DNA of 64,000 nt from Nakamurella multipartita DSM 44233 (GTDB lineage: Bacteria > Actinomycetota > Actinomycetes > Mycobacteriales > Nakamurellaceae). The notes below the pieces were generated by a model that saw only the letters and a list, made by a program, of their open reading frames with translations, did not search any database and was not told where the DNA came from. Shown piece by piece: positions 1 to 8,922 of this stretch (position 1 is its first letter; every line of letters begins with the position of its first letter). The stretch lies in assembly GCF_000024365.1 (NCBI RefSeq), contig NC_013235.1, positions 3,286,001 through 3,350,000 on the forward strand, read 5' to 3'. A program made the translations under genes and the position numbers.

Positions 1-381
1 ACGATCGACGCGTTCCCGCACACCGCCTGGGCGGCCACGGTCGATCTGGGCCGGGGCGGACCGGCCGCCGCCGAGTTCGTGCTGGCCCACCGGCTGGCCG
101 AGGTCGAGTTCCATCACGACGACCTGGGCATCGATCCGGGACTGGATCTGCTCACCGCGCCGCAGGCGGCCGGCCTGCTGGTCGCGTTACAGGGCTCCTA
201 CGTCCGCACCCGGGACGTGCCGCCGCTGACCCTGGCCCCGGACGACGCCGCGCGGATCGAGATCGGTGGGGGCGGACCGGTCATCGCCGGGCCGGCGCTG
301 GATCTGGTGCGCTGGTTGGCCGGCCGGGGCCAGGCGGAGGTGCGGGGTGACGAGCCGCTGCCGGTCCTACCGCCCTGGTGA
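1..381 (+). CDS. mycothiol-dependent maleylpyruvate isomerase-family protein, 3' part
   Basis: The reading frame is open from base 1, so the start lies before the window; 126 residues to the TGA stop are visible. The stretch HRLAEVEFHHDDLG matches the helix of the DinB/mycothiol-dependent maleylpyruvate isomerase fold that carries metal-binding histidines. The C-terminal part (GPVIAGPALDLVRWLAGRG) fits the small alpha/beta domain that follows it in actinobacterial members. The family uses mycothiol as thiol cofactor for isomerisation or transfer reactions in the cytoplasm; the substrate here is unknown. It runs in the same direction as the downstream MBL-fold gene, 60 bp away. Confidence 0.7.
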   Translation, partial: TIDAFPHTAWAATVDLGRGGPAAAEFVLAHRLAEVEFHHDDLGIDPGLDLLTAPQAAGLLVALQGSYVRTRDVPPLTLAPDDAARIEIGGGGPVIAGPALDLVRWLAGRGQAEVRGDEPLPVLPPW

Positions 382-441
382 CCACCGATCGAGCCGGGTG
401 TTCCCTTCGCGAGGCGTGGCCGGGTTGCCTACGGTGGCGGC

Positions 442-1116
442 ATGACTGCACCCGACTACACCGGACATGTCGACGCCAAGGGCGATCCGTCGACCCGCGA
501 CCTGCCGGACATCACCGTCACCAAGCTGTCCGTCGGTCCGATCGACAACAACGCCTATCTGCTGGTGTGCAAGCACACCGGTGAGGGCGTGCTGATCGAC
601 GCCGCCAACGATGCCGACCGGATCCTGACCCTGCTGACGGCGACCAGTGCCCCCACCCCGTTGCGCACGGTGATCACTACCCATCAGCATTGGGATCACC
701 ACGTGGCCCTGCCCGTGGTGGTCACGGCGACCGGTGCCCGCACCGCGGCCGGCGTGCCGGACGCGCCGGCCCTGCCCGTCACCGTCGATCAGCCGTTGGA
801 CCACGGGGACACCGTGGCCCTGGGCGACTGCACGCTGGAGATCATCGCGCTGCGGGGGCACACCCCCGGCTCGGTGGCCGTGCTGTACCGGGATCCGAAG
901 GGTCACGGCCACCTGTTCACGGGTGACTCGCTCTTTCCGGGCGGGCCCGGAAAGACGAACAGCCCGCAGGACTTCACCTCGTTGATGGACGATCTGGAGA
1001 GCCGGGTGTTCGGCCAGTTGCCCGACGACACCTGGGTCTACCCCGGTCACGGCGACGACACCACGCTGGGCCGCGAGCGGGCCAGCCTGCCGCAGTGGCG
1101 GGCCCGCGGCTGGTAG
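442..1116 (+). CDS. MBL-fold metallo-hydrolase
   Basis: A 224-residue cytoplasmic protein with the metallo-beta-lactamase zinc signature THQHWDHH (residues about 76-83), a second metal site at LRGHTPGS, a third at FTGDSLFPGG, and the last histidine in YPGHGDD. The layout is that of glyoxalase II/persulfide-dioxygenase-like hydrolases of about 220 residues. The substrate cannot be told; thioester hydrolysis is the common activity. The ATG at 442 follows a weak purine-rich stretch (GGTGGCGG). It follows a mycothiol-family gene, so a shared thiol-linked role is possible but unproven. Confidence 0.85.
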   Translation: MTAPDYTGHVDAKGDPSTRDLPDITVTKLSVGPIDNNAYLLVCKHTGEGVLIDAANDADRILTLLTATSAPTPLRTVITTHQHWDHHVALPVVVTATGARTAAGVPDAPALPVTVDQPLDHGDTVALGDCTLEIIALRGHTPGSVAVLYRDPKGHGHLFTGDSLFPGGPGKTNSPQDFTSLMDDLESRVFGQLPDDTWVYPGHGDDTTLGRERASLPQWRARGW

Positions 1117-1142
1117 CGCCCGGCTGACCGAACCGGCCCGCC

Positions 1143-2579
1143 TCACCCGGCGAGGACGGCCGGTTCGGTCGGCAACTCCACCGGCCGGGCGCCGGCCCGG
1201 CGGGCGGTCGCCCGCAACCCGACGAACGCGGCCACGGCACCGGCCGCGACCAGCGCGGCGGCCAGGAACAGACCGGTCCGGTAGCCGCCCAGGAACGCGT
1301 CGACCGGCGCCTGCCCGGCCGCCAGCAGGGTGGCCTGCCGCGCGGTCAGCACGGCCCCGATCACCGTGATGCCGAGCAGCCCGGCGACCTCGCGGCTGGC
1401 GTTGAAGATCCCGGAGGCCACGCCCGCCTCGCCGCGGGGCATCGCGTCGAGCACGCTGGCGGTCAGCGGGACGGTCAGCCCGCCGCCGATCCCGATCACC
1501 GCGAAGGCCGGCATCAACGACCAGAATCCGGCGTCCGCACCGAGCAGGCTGACCGAGGCGATGCCCGCGGCCATCATCAGCATGGCCACCGGGACCACCC
1601 GACCCGCGCCGATCCGGTGCGAGACCCGTTCGGAGATCACGGCTCCCGCGGCCATCAGCAGGGCCATCGGCACGAACGCGGCGCCGGCCTCGGTCGGGCT
1701 GAAACCCAGCACCCCCTGCAGGTACAGGGAGGTGAAGAAGTAGATGCCGAACAGGCCGAAGGCCCACATCATCAGGGCCACGATGCCCCCGGTGAACACC
1801 CGCTCGCGGAACAGCGACATCGCCACCATCGGCTCGGTGGAGCGGCGCTCCACCAGCACGAACGCCACCCCGAGGGCGGCGGCCACCGCGAAGCAGCCCA
1901 GGATCATCGGCGAGGTCCAGCCGCGGTCGTGGCCTTCGATCAGCGCGAAGGTCAGTGCGAACAGGGCGGCCGAGGACGTCAGCATGCCGGGCACGTCGAA
2001 GCGTCGCGGCGAGGTCGCATCCCGCGACTCGGCGATGACGGTGGCGCCGAGCACCAGGGTCACCACGCCGACCGGCACGTTGACCAGGAAGATCCAGCCC
2101 CAGCTCAGGTACTCCGAGAGCACCCCGCCCAGGAGCGGACCGACGGCCAGCGCCAGGGCGCCGACGGCGCTCCACAACCCGACCGCGGCGGCCCGCGGCC
2201 GACCTTCGGCGAACGTGGCGGAGATGATCGCCAGGGTGGTCGGCGTCAGCAGGGCGGCGCCCAGTCCCTGGACGGTGCGGGCGCCGACCAGCACGTCGAC
2301 CGAGCCGGCCAGCCCGGCGGCCAGCGAGGCCACGGTGAAGATCGACAGGCCGATCAGGAACACCCGCTTGCGGCCCCAGACGTCGGCCAGCCGGCCCCCG
2401 GCCAGCAGCAACCCGGCGAAGACCAGGATGTACGAGCTGACGATCCACTCCATCCCCGAGGTCGTCAGGTGCAGGTCACGCTCGATCGCCGGGATGGCGA
2501 CGTTGACGATGTTGTTGTCCAGATAGCTCATGAACGTGGCCAGCGAGACCGCCAGCAACGTCAGTCGAGATCGATTCAT
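1143..2579 (-). CDS. MFS drug exporter, DHA2 (EmrB/QacA) type
   Basis: A 478-residue membrane protein of the length expected for 14-helix DHA2 proton antiporters. Motif D1 is visible at residues 20-36 (LDNNIVNVAIPAI) and motif A at 61-75 (GGRLADVWGRKR). The ATG at 2579 has an excellent Shine-Dalgarno (AAAGGAGGAG). It is divergent from a TetR regulator across 65 bp holding three operator-like palindromes, the usual arrangement for a substrate-induced efflux pump. Substrate unknown. Confidence 0.9.
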   Translation of the reverse strand: MNRSRLTLLAVSLATFMSYLDNNIVNVAIPAIERDLHLTTSGMEWIVSSYILVFAGLLLAGGRLADVWGRKRVFLIGLSIFTVASLAAGLAGSVDVLVGARTVQGLGAALLTPTTLAIISATFAEGRPRAAAVGLWSAVGALALAVGPLLGGVLSEYLSWGWIFLVNVPVGVVTLVLGATVIAESRDATSPRRFDVPGMLTSSAALFALTFALIEGHDRGWTSPMILGCFAVAAALGVAFVLVERRSTEPMVAMSLFRERVFTGGIVALMMWAFGLFGIYFFTSLYLQGVLGFSPTEAGAAFVPMALLMAAGAVISERVSHRIGAGRVVPVAMLMMAAGIASVSLLGADAGFWSLMPAFAVIGIGGGLTVPLTASVLDAMPRGEAGVASGIFNASREVAGLLGITVIGAVLTARQATLLAAGQAPVDAFLGGYRTGLFLAAALVAAGAVAAFVGLRATARRAGARPVELPTEPAVLAG

Positions 2580-2588
2580 CGCTCCTCC

Positions 2589-2635
2589 TTTACGCCGTAC
2601 ATCTACGCTGTATAGGTAACCCTTTACGGTGTAGA
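2589..2635. promoter_or_regulatory. triple operator for the divergent TetR/MFS pair
   Basis: Three copies of an imperfect palindrome of the form TNTACnnnGTANA lie at 2589-2601, 2602-2614 and 2623-2635. The last two start 21 bp apart, two helical turns. A plus-strand promoter can be drawn through them (TTTACG at 2589-2594, 16 bp, TATAGG at 2611-2616). The sites would therefore block both promoters. The regulator is inferred to be the TetR protein starting at 2645. Confidence 0.7.
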
Positions 2636-2644
2636 GTTGTCAAC

Positions 2645-3364
2645 ATGGTGTTGCCGACGAAATCCCGGACCGCCGGTCCCCGGGCCGCTTCGACCGAGTC
2701 GGGACCGGCGCTGTCCCGGGAGGCGGTCATCGATCACGCGCTCGACCTGGCCGACCGCGAGGGATTGGCCGCCGTGTCCATCCGGCGGATCGCGCAGGAC
2801 TTCGGCGTGACCCCGATGGCCCTGTACTGGCACGTCAAGAACAAGGACGAACTGCTGGCCGCGATGGGCGAACGCATCGTGGACTCGGTCGAGCTGCCCG
2901 AGCTGGCCGGCGACGGCGGATTGCAGCGGTTGCGTCCGCTGCTCGAGCGCCTGGTCGGCGCGCTGGCCCGGCACCCGGCGAGCACACCCCTGGTGCAGGC
3001 CCGGATCCTGCACTGCGACACCGGCCGGACACTGACCGAGCAGGCGTTGACGATCCTGGCCGACGCCGGTTTCGACACCCGGCGGCGCGCGGAACTGTCC
3101 CGGGCCGCGCTGCAGTCGGTGGTCATGCTGGTGGTCGGCGCGCCGGGTGCGGAGATCGACGTCCCCGAGGTGGAACGCCAGGCCATGCGGGAGCGCAAGC
3201 AGCAGATGCTGGCCGGCCTGCCGGTGGACCGCTATCCCCTGCTCATCGACAGCGCCGCGGCCATGTTCGACTGCGACCCGGCGACGTACTACGCCGACGG
3301 CATCGAGCTGTTTCTGGCCGGCGTCACCGCCCTGGCCGCTCGCCGGGAGCACCGGCCGGCCTGA
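2645..3364 (+). CDS. TetR/AcrR-family repressor
   Basis: A 239-residue regulator. The N-terminal helix-turn-helix is at about residues 20-65 (REAVIDHALDLADREG, then VTPMALYWHVKNKDELL, the recognition-helix region typical of TetR class proteins), and the rest is a helical ligand-binding domain like TetR_C. No Shine-Dalgarno precedes the ATG and the operator array ends 9 bp before it, so the transcript leader must be very short. Inferred to repress both itself and the divergent DHA2 exporter. Confidence 0.88.
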   Translation: MVLPTKSRTAGPRAASTESGPALSREAVIDHALDLADREGLAAVSIRRIAQDFGVTPMALYWHVKNKDELLAAMGERIVDSVELPELAGDGGLQRLRPLLERLVGALARHPASTPLVQARILHCDTGRTLTEQALTILADAGFDTRRRAELSRAALQSVVMLVVGAPGAEIDVPEVERQAMRERKQQMLAGLPVDRYPLLIDSAAAMFDCDPATYYADGIELFLAGVTALAARREHRPA

Positions 3365-3428
3365 GCCGGCCCGCCCGACCGGCGGTGTGACCCATCCCGC
3401 CTGGACATCGTCGGCGGCTGCTCCTAAT

Positions 3429-3449
3429 GTAGTTAGCGTCGTTAACTAC
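3429..3449. promoter_or_regulatory. inverted-repeat operator upstream of MFS gene
   Basis: A perfect inverted repeat GTAGTTA / TAACTAC with a 7-bp spacer, 15 bp before the ATG at 3464 and next to the RBS GGAAGG. Its place indicates a repressor site for the MFS gene. Its sequence differs from the TNTACnnnGTANA sites at 2589-2635, so the regulator is probably another TetR- or MarR-type protein. Confidence 0.5.
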
Positions 3450-3463
3450 TTGGAAGGCCCACC

Positions 3464-4702
3464 ATGGATTACCCCTCCGGTGCGGGCACCGTCCCCGCCG
3501 TCACCGATACCCCCGCACCCACCGACCCGGCGCCGGCCCCGGCCAGGACCGGCCAGCCGATCGCCGTCTGGGTGCTGGCCTTCGCGGCCATGGTCTCGTT
3601 CATGGGCATCGGGCTGGTCGATCCGATCCTCAAGTCGATCGCGGCCAACCTGGACGCCACCCCCAGTGAGGTCTCGCTGCTGTTCACCAGCTACCTGCTG
3701 GTCACCGCGATCGCGATGCTGATCACCTCGTTCGTCTCCAGCCGCTTCGGTGGCCGGACCACGCTGATGGCCGGGCTCGTCATCATCATCGTGTTCACCA
3801 CCCTGGCCGGAACGTCCGATTCGGTCGCCGCGCTCGTCGGCTGGCGGGCCGGCTGGGGTCTGGGCAATGCCCTGTTCATCGCCACCGCACTGGCCGCGAT
3901 CATCGCCGTCGCCCGGGGCGGCGCCGAGAAGGCCGTCACGCTCTACGAAGCCGCGCTGGGCGTCGGCATCTCGGTCGGGCCGCTGGTCGGCGCGCTGCTG
4001 GGCACCGTCAACTGGCGGGCCCCGTTCTTCGGCGTGGCCGTGTTGATGGGCATCGCCCTGCTGGCCATCTCGCTGTTCCTGAAGGACAAGGTCACGGTCA
4101 CCCACCGAATCCGGCCGGCCGACCCATTGCGCGCGCTGGGGCACGGTGGCCTGCTGGTATTGGGCATTGCCGCCCTGCTCTACAACGGCGGCTTCTTCGC
4201 GGTGCTGGCCTTCACCCCGTTCACGTTGCCCTACAGCGCTTTCGGGATCGGCTTCCTGTTCTTCGGGTGGGGCGTCCTGCTGGGCCTGTGCGCCGTCTGG
4301 GGCGCACCGTGGATGCACCGCCGGTTCGGGCTGACCAACGCGTTCATCATCACCCTGGGCGTGTTCACCGCGATCCTGGTCGCATTGGCCTTGACCGTCG
4401 ACAACCACGTCGCCGTCACCGTGTTGGTGATCGCGTGCGGCGCCCCGCTGGGCGTGCTGAACACGCTGTTCACCGAGTCGGCGATGAACGTCTCCCCCGT
4501 CCCGCGCCCGGTCGCCTCGGCCGGTTACAACTTCGTCCGGTTCCTGGGGGCGGCCGCCTCGCCGTGGATCTGCGGCAAGCTCGGCGAGGAGGTCGGCCTG
4601 TCGGCCCCGTTCTGGTTCGGTGGCGCCTGCGTCATCGGCGGACTGCTGATGATCGCGGTCTTCGGCCGCCGGCACCTGGCCGCGATCAACGCCCGGCACT
4701 GA
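3464..4702 (+). CDS. MFS transporter, 12-helix type
   Basis: A 412-residue integral membrane protein, the length of 12-TM major facilitators. Hydrophobic segments begin at about residue 34 after a Pro/Ala-rich cytoplasmic leader. The first loop (SSRFGGRTTLMAG) is a motif-A-like turn, and KDKVTVTHRIRPADPLRAL forms the central cytoplasmic loop. Probably a drug or metabolite exporter; substrate unknown. It has its own operator-like palindrome 15 bp upstream and ends 10 bp from the convergent MFS gene. Confidence 0.85.
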   Translation: MDYPSGAGTVPAVTDTPAPTDPAPAPARTGQPIAVWVLAFAAMVSFMGIGLVDPILKSIAANLDATPSEVSLLFTSYLLVTAIAMLITSFVSSRFGGRTTLMAGLVIIIVFTTLAGTSDSVAALVGWRAGWGLGNALFIATALAAIIAVARGGAEKAVTLYEAALGVGISVGPLVGALLGTVNWRAPFFGVAVLMGIALLAISLFLKDKVTVTHRIRPADPLRALGHGGLLVLGIAALLYNGGFFAVLAFTPFTLPYSAFGIGFLFFGWGVLLGLCAVWGAPWMHRRFGLTNAFIITLGVFTAILVALALTVDNHVAVTVLVIACGAPLGVLNTLFTESAMNVSPVPRPVASAGYNFVRFLGAAASPWICGKLGEEVGLSAPFWFGGACVIGGLLMIAVFGRRHLAAINARH

Positions 4703-4712
4703 CCGCACCCGG

Positions 4713-6161
4713 TCAACGGCGACCGGTCACCGCGCCCCCGGCGGAGGCGGGCATCAGCACCGCTTCGACGAACGGGACCAGCAAGATCGCCCCCAGCAGC
4801 ACGAACGCCACCCGGTACGGGGTGCCCGGATCGTCGGCCAGGCCCAGTGCCTGGCCGACCGGGTCGCCGAGCCGGACCAGCAGCGCGCCCACCGCGATGC
4901 CCAGCCCCGCGCCGAGTTCCTGCAGCGTGGCGTGCAGCGTGTTGGCGTGGGTCATCCGGTCCGCCGGCACGTCGGCGAAGGCCACGCTGTTGTAGGCCGA
5001 GAAACCGACCGACCGGAAGACACCGCTGACCGCGAGCACGACGACGATGACGGTCAGCGGCGTCGTCGCCTGCAGCAGGCCCATCGCCAGCAGGCAGGCG
5101 ATGGACAGGGCCAGCGCGATCAGCAGCACCGTGCGGATGCCCAATGCCCGCATCAGCGGCGTGGTCAGCGGTTTGATGCCCACGTTGCCGGCGAACAGGG
5201 CGATGACAATGCCGCCGGCCTGCGCGGCCGACCAGCCGAAGCCGACCTGGAAGAACAGTGGCAGCAGGAACGGGATCGCACTGATCACCAGCCGGAAGAC
5301 GGTGCCGCCGGCCACCGCCGCGCGCAAGCTGTGGATCTTCAGGGTGCGCAGGTCCAGCAACGGGTGCCGGGCGCGCAGCAGGTAGCCGACGTCGGCGGCC
5401 AGCACCAGGAGCGCGGTGCCCAGCGCGATGGCGACGAATGCGATGTTCGGCCCGGTACCGATCTGTCCGGTGCCGATGCCTTCCAAGCCGATGACCAGCG
5501 CGGCCACCCCGGCGGCGGTGAGCAGGAAGCCCCGCCAGTCCAACCGGCGCGGTTGGTCGGCCCGCACGTCCGGCACCAGCCGCAGGGCCAGGAACAGCCC
5601 GACCAGCCCGAGCGGCACGTTGATCAGGAAGATCCAGTGCCAGGATGCGAACTCCGACAGCAGCCCGCCCAGCGGTGGCGCCAGCACCGGCGCGACCAGG
5701 GCCGGCCAGGTCAGGTAGGCGATCGCCTTGATCAGCTCGGACTTGTCGGTGCTGCGCAGCACGACCAGCCGGCCGACCGGCACCATCATCGCCCCGCCGA
5801 TGCCCTGGAACACCCGGGCCACGGTCAGCACGCCCAGGGTGGGCGCGGCGGCGCAGCCCACCGAGGCGATCGTGAAGATGGTGATGGCCAGGCAGAAGAC
5901 GGCCCGGGCGCCGAACCGGTCGGCCAGCCACCCGCTGGCCGGGATCAGGATCGCCACGGTCAGCAGGTAGGCCGTCATCGCGACGTTGATCTGCACCGGG
6001 GTGACGCCGAAGTCGGCGGCGATCGACGGCGCGGCCGGCGCGATGATCGTCGCGTCCAGGTTCTCCATGAAGAACGCGCCGGCCACCAGGACGGCCAACG
6101 CCCGGGAGAAGCCCGGCCCGGACCGGCCCGCAGGCGGGGGCCCGTTCTGCCGACCTGTCAC
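4713..6161 (-). CDS. MFS exporter, DHA2 type
   Basis: About 482 residues counted from a GTG at 6161 preceded by GGCAAGG; an open frame extends further upstream but lacks membrane-protein character. Motif D1 (ENLDATIIAPAAPSIA) and motif A (GWLADRFGARAVF) mark a 14-helix DHA2 antiporter. A later start at the methionine of MENLDAT is possible but would cut into the first helix. It converges on the preceding MFS gene; no regulator gene adjoins it. Confidence 0.82.
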   Translation of the reverse strand: MTGRQNGPPPAGRSGPGFSRALAVLVAGAFFMENLDATIIAPAAPSIAADFGVTPVQINVAMTAYLLTVAILIPASGWLADRFGARAVFCLAITIFTIASVGCAAAPTLGVLTVARVFQGIGGAMMVPVGRLVVLRSTDKSELIKAIAYLTWPALVAPVLAPPLGGLLSEFASWHWIFLINVPLGLVGLFLALRLVPDVRADQPRRLDWRGFLLTAAGVAALVIGLEGIGTGQIGTGPNIAFVAIALGTALLVLAADVGYLLRARHPLLDLRTLKIHSLRAAVAGGTVFRLVISAIPFLLPLFFQVGFGWSAAQAGGIVIALFAGNVGIKPLTTPLMRALGIRTVLLIALALSIACLLAMGLLQATTPLTVIVVVLAVSGVFRSVGFSAYNSVAFADVPADRMTHANTLHATLQELGAGLGIAVGALLVRLGDPVGQALGLADDPGTPYRVAFVLLGAILLVPFVEAVLMPASAGGAVTGRR

Positions 6162-6293
6162 CCGGATACCTTGCCCGGGGCATCGCAGCGGACCAAATCC
6201 GGCCGTCCGGTTCCGCCGTACGATGAACTGATCGGGCGCCACGCGTCGACGGAGACTGCATCCGCCGGCCGACCCCGGATTCGGGGAGTGGAC

Positions 6294-6572
6294 ATGGCAT
6301 TGTCGGACGGCGAACAGCGCCGGTTGGACGAAATTGCGCGCGGGCTGGCCCTGGAAGATCCCACGTTCGCCCAACGGGTCACCAACAGTGGCCTGCGCCG
6401 CCCGCGGCTGGTGGCCGCGCTCGCGATCTTCGTGATGGGCATGGTCGCGCTCATCACCGGACTCGTCCTGACCGACGCGAACCTGGTCTTCGGCCTGGTC
6501 ATCGTCGGCGCCGGGTTGGCGGCAATGGGCACCGCGGTGGTCCTCGTCGTGCGCGAACGCGCCCGACTGTAA
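6294..6572 (+). CDS. DUF3040 small membrane protein
   Basis: A 92-residue protein. MALSDGEQRRLDEIARGLALEDPTF is written here only as its key pattern: an N-terminal LSDxEQRRLDEI helix, an acidic EDP turn, then two hydrophobic helices at about residues 42-60 and 65-85. This is the layout of the actinobacterial DUF3040 family, whose function is unknown. The ATG follows GGGGAG. It is divergent from the DHA2 exporter gene. Confidence 0.75.
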   Translation: MALSDGEQRRLDEIARGLALEDPTFAQRVTNSGLRRPRLVAALAIFVMGMVALITGLVLTDANLVFGLVIVGAGLAAMGTAVVLVVRERARL

Positions 6573-6795
6573 AGCAAGGCCACCAGCCACGGCGGTCATG
6601 GAAGAGCGCCTGCGCCCCACCCCTGACCGCCCGGAGGGGTCGGCACTGAGTGGTAGGCGAGGCGCTCATTCCCGCCGCTTCAGCTGGCCCCGGCGATGAC
6701 CGACGACCTCTGCAGCGGAAGGTTTTCATCGTGTCGCGTTGTCGACCGCGGCCGCTACACCCCTGAGGGGGTGCAGATCGGGACCGTCACCGCCC

Positions 6796-7164
6796 TCACT
6801 GCTGCGGGCGGCCCCAGATGGAGGCGCCCTGCCAGTCGACGGCGACGACCGGCTCGTCGCCGACGACCCAGGCATCGTGACCCGGCGGCAGCGTGGTCAC
6901 CTCACCAGCGGCCGTATCGAGCTCGGTGCCGTCCTGCATGATCACGTGCATCCGCCCGGACAGCTGATATTGCTGGTGGGGAGCCAGGCACAGGTCGGTG
7001 CCGGCCACCGGCTTGACATCGACGGACCATTTCCAGCCCGGCTGGATGGTCAGCCGCCCGACCTGGGCCCCGCGGGCCAGATTCAGCAGTTCCAGTCGCC
7101 ACCGGTCGCCGCCACGCACCTCGTCCGGTCGGTCAAAACTCAGGTGCTCCAGCGGCTGCGTCAT
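6796..7164 (-). CDS. cupin-domain protein
   Basis: A 122-residue single-domain beta-barrel protein. The first cupin motif is seen around QPGWKWSVDVKPVAGTD and the second around LPPGHDAWVVGDEP, although the usual metal histidines are sparse, so metal-dependent catalysis is doubtful. Its ATG overlaps the stop of the upstream ABM-like gene as ATGA, so translation should be coupled. It could be a binding or stress-associated cupin; function unknown. Confidence 0.7.
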   Translation of the reverse strand: MTQPLEHLSFDRPDEVRGGDRWRLELLNLARGAQVGRLTIQPGWKWSVDVKPVAGTDLCLAPHQQYQLSGRMHVIMQDGTELDTAAGEVTTLPPGHDAWVVGDEPVVAVDWQGASIWGRPQQ

Positions 7165-7787
7165 GGCCGGCTCCCGCCGCGACCGGCGCCGGCCGGCGAG
7201 ACCAGCCAGGGCTGGTGCAGGTCCAGGAACGAGACGTTGTCCATCAGCTCGCCGTTCAAGGCCCGAGCCATCTCTTCGGGGGGTGGCGCGCTCTCCCCCT
7301 TCCTTGCCTCGGCCTCCGAGGTGAAGTACACCGTCTCGACGAATGCCCCGTCACCGTGCAGCGCAACGGTTGCCCCGATGATCTCCGGACGCAGCCGATG
7401 CATCTCGTCGGTGTAGCGCTGCATCAGCTCACGCATCCGGTCGGCATCGCTCGTGTGACCCTCCATCACCTGCACGAATCCGGCGTCGTCCGAGCCACCC
7501 TGCATCCACACGTCGACCTGCGGGCAGTCGAAGAACGTCACCGGCCCGTCGAAGCACGTCTCGGTCTGCGACCACCAGGCCGCCTGCTCGGGGCGCGCAC
7601 TGTTGCGCCGAGCGGCCTCGGCCGAGTCGAACCGCACGGTCGCGACGAACATGCCGTCGTCGGTGATCCCCCCGGTGGTGCCCAGCCAGCCGGTGGCACC
7701 GGGCTGCAGGTCGCGGCCCCATCGGTCCATCGCCGCCCGCACACCCTCGGCGTCGGCCACCTTGCCCTGAATCACCTGGATGAACAC
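7161..7787 (-). CDS. tandem ABM-like (dimeric alpha/beta-barrel) protein
   Basis: About 208 residues from a GTG at 7787, chosen because GGGAGG lies 8 nt upstream and the protein then begins FIQVIQGKV. An ATG at 7871 is in frame but has no RBS. The protein is an internal duplication: FIQVIQGKVADAEG / FVQVMEGHTSDADR, then GMFVATVRFDSAEAAR / GAFVETVYFTSEAEAR, then FFDCPQV / FLDLHQP. Each half resembles the ferredoxin-like ABM monooxygenase fold that normally dimerises, so this gene may encode a pre-fused dimer. Cotranscribed with the cupin gene. Confidence 0.6.
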   Translation of the reverse strand: MFIQVIQGKVADAEGVRAAMDRWGRDLQPGATGWLGTTGGITDDGMFVATVRFDSAEAARRNSARPEQAAWWSQTETCFDGPVTFFDCPQVDVWMQGGSDDAGFVQVMEGHTSDADRMRELMQRYTDEMHRLRPEIIGATVALHGDGAFVETVYFTSEAEARKGESAPPPEEMARALNGELMDNVSFLDLHQPWLVSPAGAGRGGSRP

Positions 7788-7919
7788 TTCCGCTTCCTCC
7801 CAACGCATCGCTTCGGAGGGCGGGGACCGATCGGCCTCGTCCGGCAACCTCCCGCCGGAGGCGTCATTCATCACTTTTGTCCATATTTGCCGCACGGGCA
7901 AGAGGCTCGCCGGCCGACC

Positions 7920-7935
7920 CATGACAGGTGTCATG
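7920..7935. promoter_or_regulatory. CATGACA-GG-TGTCATG palindrome upstream of ABC/two-component operon
   Basis: A perfect 7+2+7 inverted repeat lies 57 bp before the ATG of the ABC ATPase gene; a further half site (GATGACA) follows at 7943. In DesR/LiaR-like response regulators that control adjoining ABC exporters the binding site is an inverted repeat in this position. Autoregulation by the operon's own response regulator is inferred from position and symmetry. Confidence 0.55.
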
Positions 7936-7992
7936 CCGGATCGATGACAGCCGCCGCATCCGCCGGCCCCCCGCCCGGCCGAAGCTTGGCTC

Positions 7993-8922
7993 ATGTCCAC
8001 CACCACCCCCCAGGCGCCGGACGGCGCCGCGGTCCGGCTGACCGGGCTGCACAAGCATTTCGGGGACGTCCACGCCGTGCGCGGGGTCGACCTGCTGATC
8101 GCCCCGGGCGAGGTCGTCGCGTTCCTGGGCCCGAACGGCGCCGGCAAGTCCACCACCATCGACATGCTGCTCGGGCTGACCCGACCCGACGCCGGCACCG
8201 TGCGGATCTTCGGTTCCGACCCGGTCGCCGCGGTCCAGGCCGGACGGGTCGGCGCCATGCTGCAGGCCGGTGCGCTGCTGCCGGACGTCACCGTCCGCGA
8301 ACTGGTCACCATGTTCGCCGGTTTGCACCGGAACCCGATGCCGCCGGCACGGGCGATAGAGATGGCCGGCGTCACCGACATCGCCGGGCAGAAGACGCAG
8401 AAACTCTCCGGCGGGCAGGCGCAGCGGGTGCGCTTCGCCCTGGCCCTGGTGCCCGACCCGGACCTGCTGGTGCTCGACGAGCCCACCGCGGCGATGGATG
8501 TCGAGGTACGGCGGGCGTTCTGGGCGTCGATGCGGGAGTTCACCGCCGGTGGCCGCACGGTGCTGTTCGCCACGCACTACCTGCAGGAGGCCGACCAGTT
8601 CGCCGACCGGGTGGTCGTGCTGGCCCGCGGGGTCCTCGTCGCCGACGGCACCGGCGCCCAGATCAAGTCGACGGTGGCCGGCCGCACCATCTCGGCCGTC
8701 GTCGACGGGTCCGCTACCGAGTCACTCGGCGCGCTCCCGGGAGTGCTCGGCACCGAGCGGCAGGGCGCCCGGACCTTGTTGCACTGCAACGACTCCGACA
8801 CTGCCCTGCGGGCCTTGCTGGCGGCCTATCCGCAGGCCCACGACATCGAGATCGCCGCCGGCAATCTCGAGGACGCCTTCCTCGAACTCGTCGCCACATC
8901 CCGGCAGGAGGCCGCCCGATGA
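7993..8922 (+). CDS. ABC exporter ATP-binding protein
   Basis: A 309-residue cytoplasmic ATPase. Walker A is GPNGAGKST (about residue 50), the signature is LSGGQAQRV, and Walker B is LLVLDEPTAAMD. The extra C-terminal domain of about 90 residues is usual for DrrA/CcmA-type drug or lipid exporters. Its stop overlaps the next start (ATGA), so it is coupled to the permease at 8919. Confidence 0.93.
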   Translation: MSTTTPQAPDGAAVRLTGLHKHFGDVHAVRGVDLLIAPGEVVAFLGPNGAGKSTTIDMLLGLTRPDAGTVRIFGSDPVAAVQAGRVGAMLQAGALLPDVTVRELVTMFAGLHRNPMPPARAIEMAGVTDIAGQKTQKLSGGQAQRVRFALALVPDPDLLVLDEPTAAMDVEVRRAFWASMREFTAGGRTVLFATHYLQEADQFADRVVVLARGVLVADGTGAQIKSTVAGRTISAVVDGSATESLGALPGVLGTERQGARTLLHCNDSDTALRALLAAYPQAHDIEIAAGNLEDAFLELVATSRQEAAR

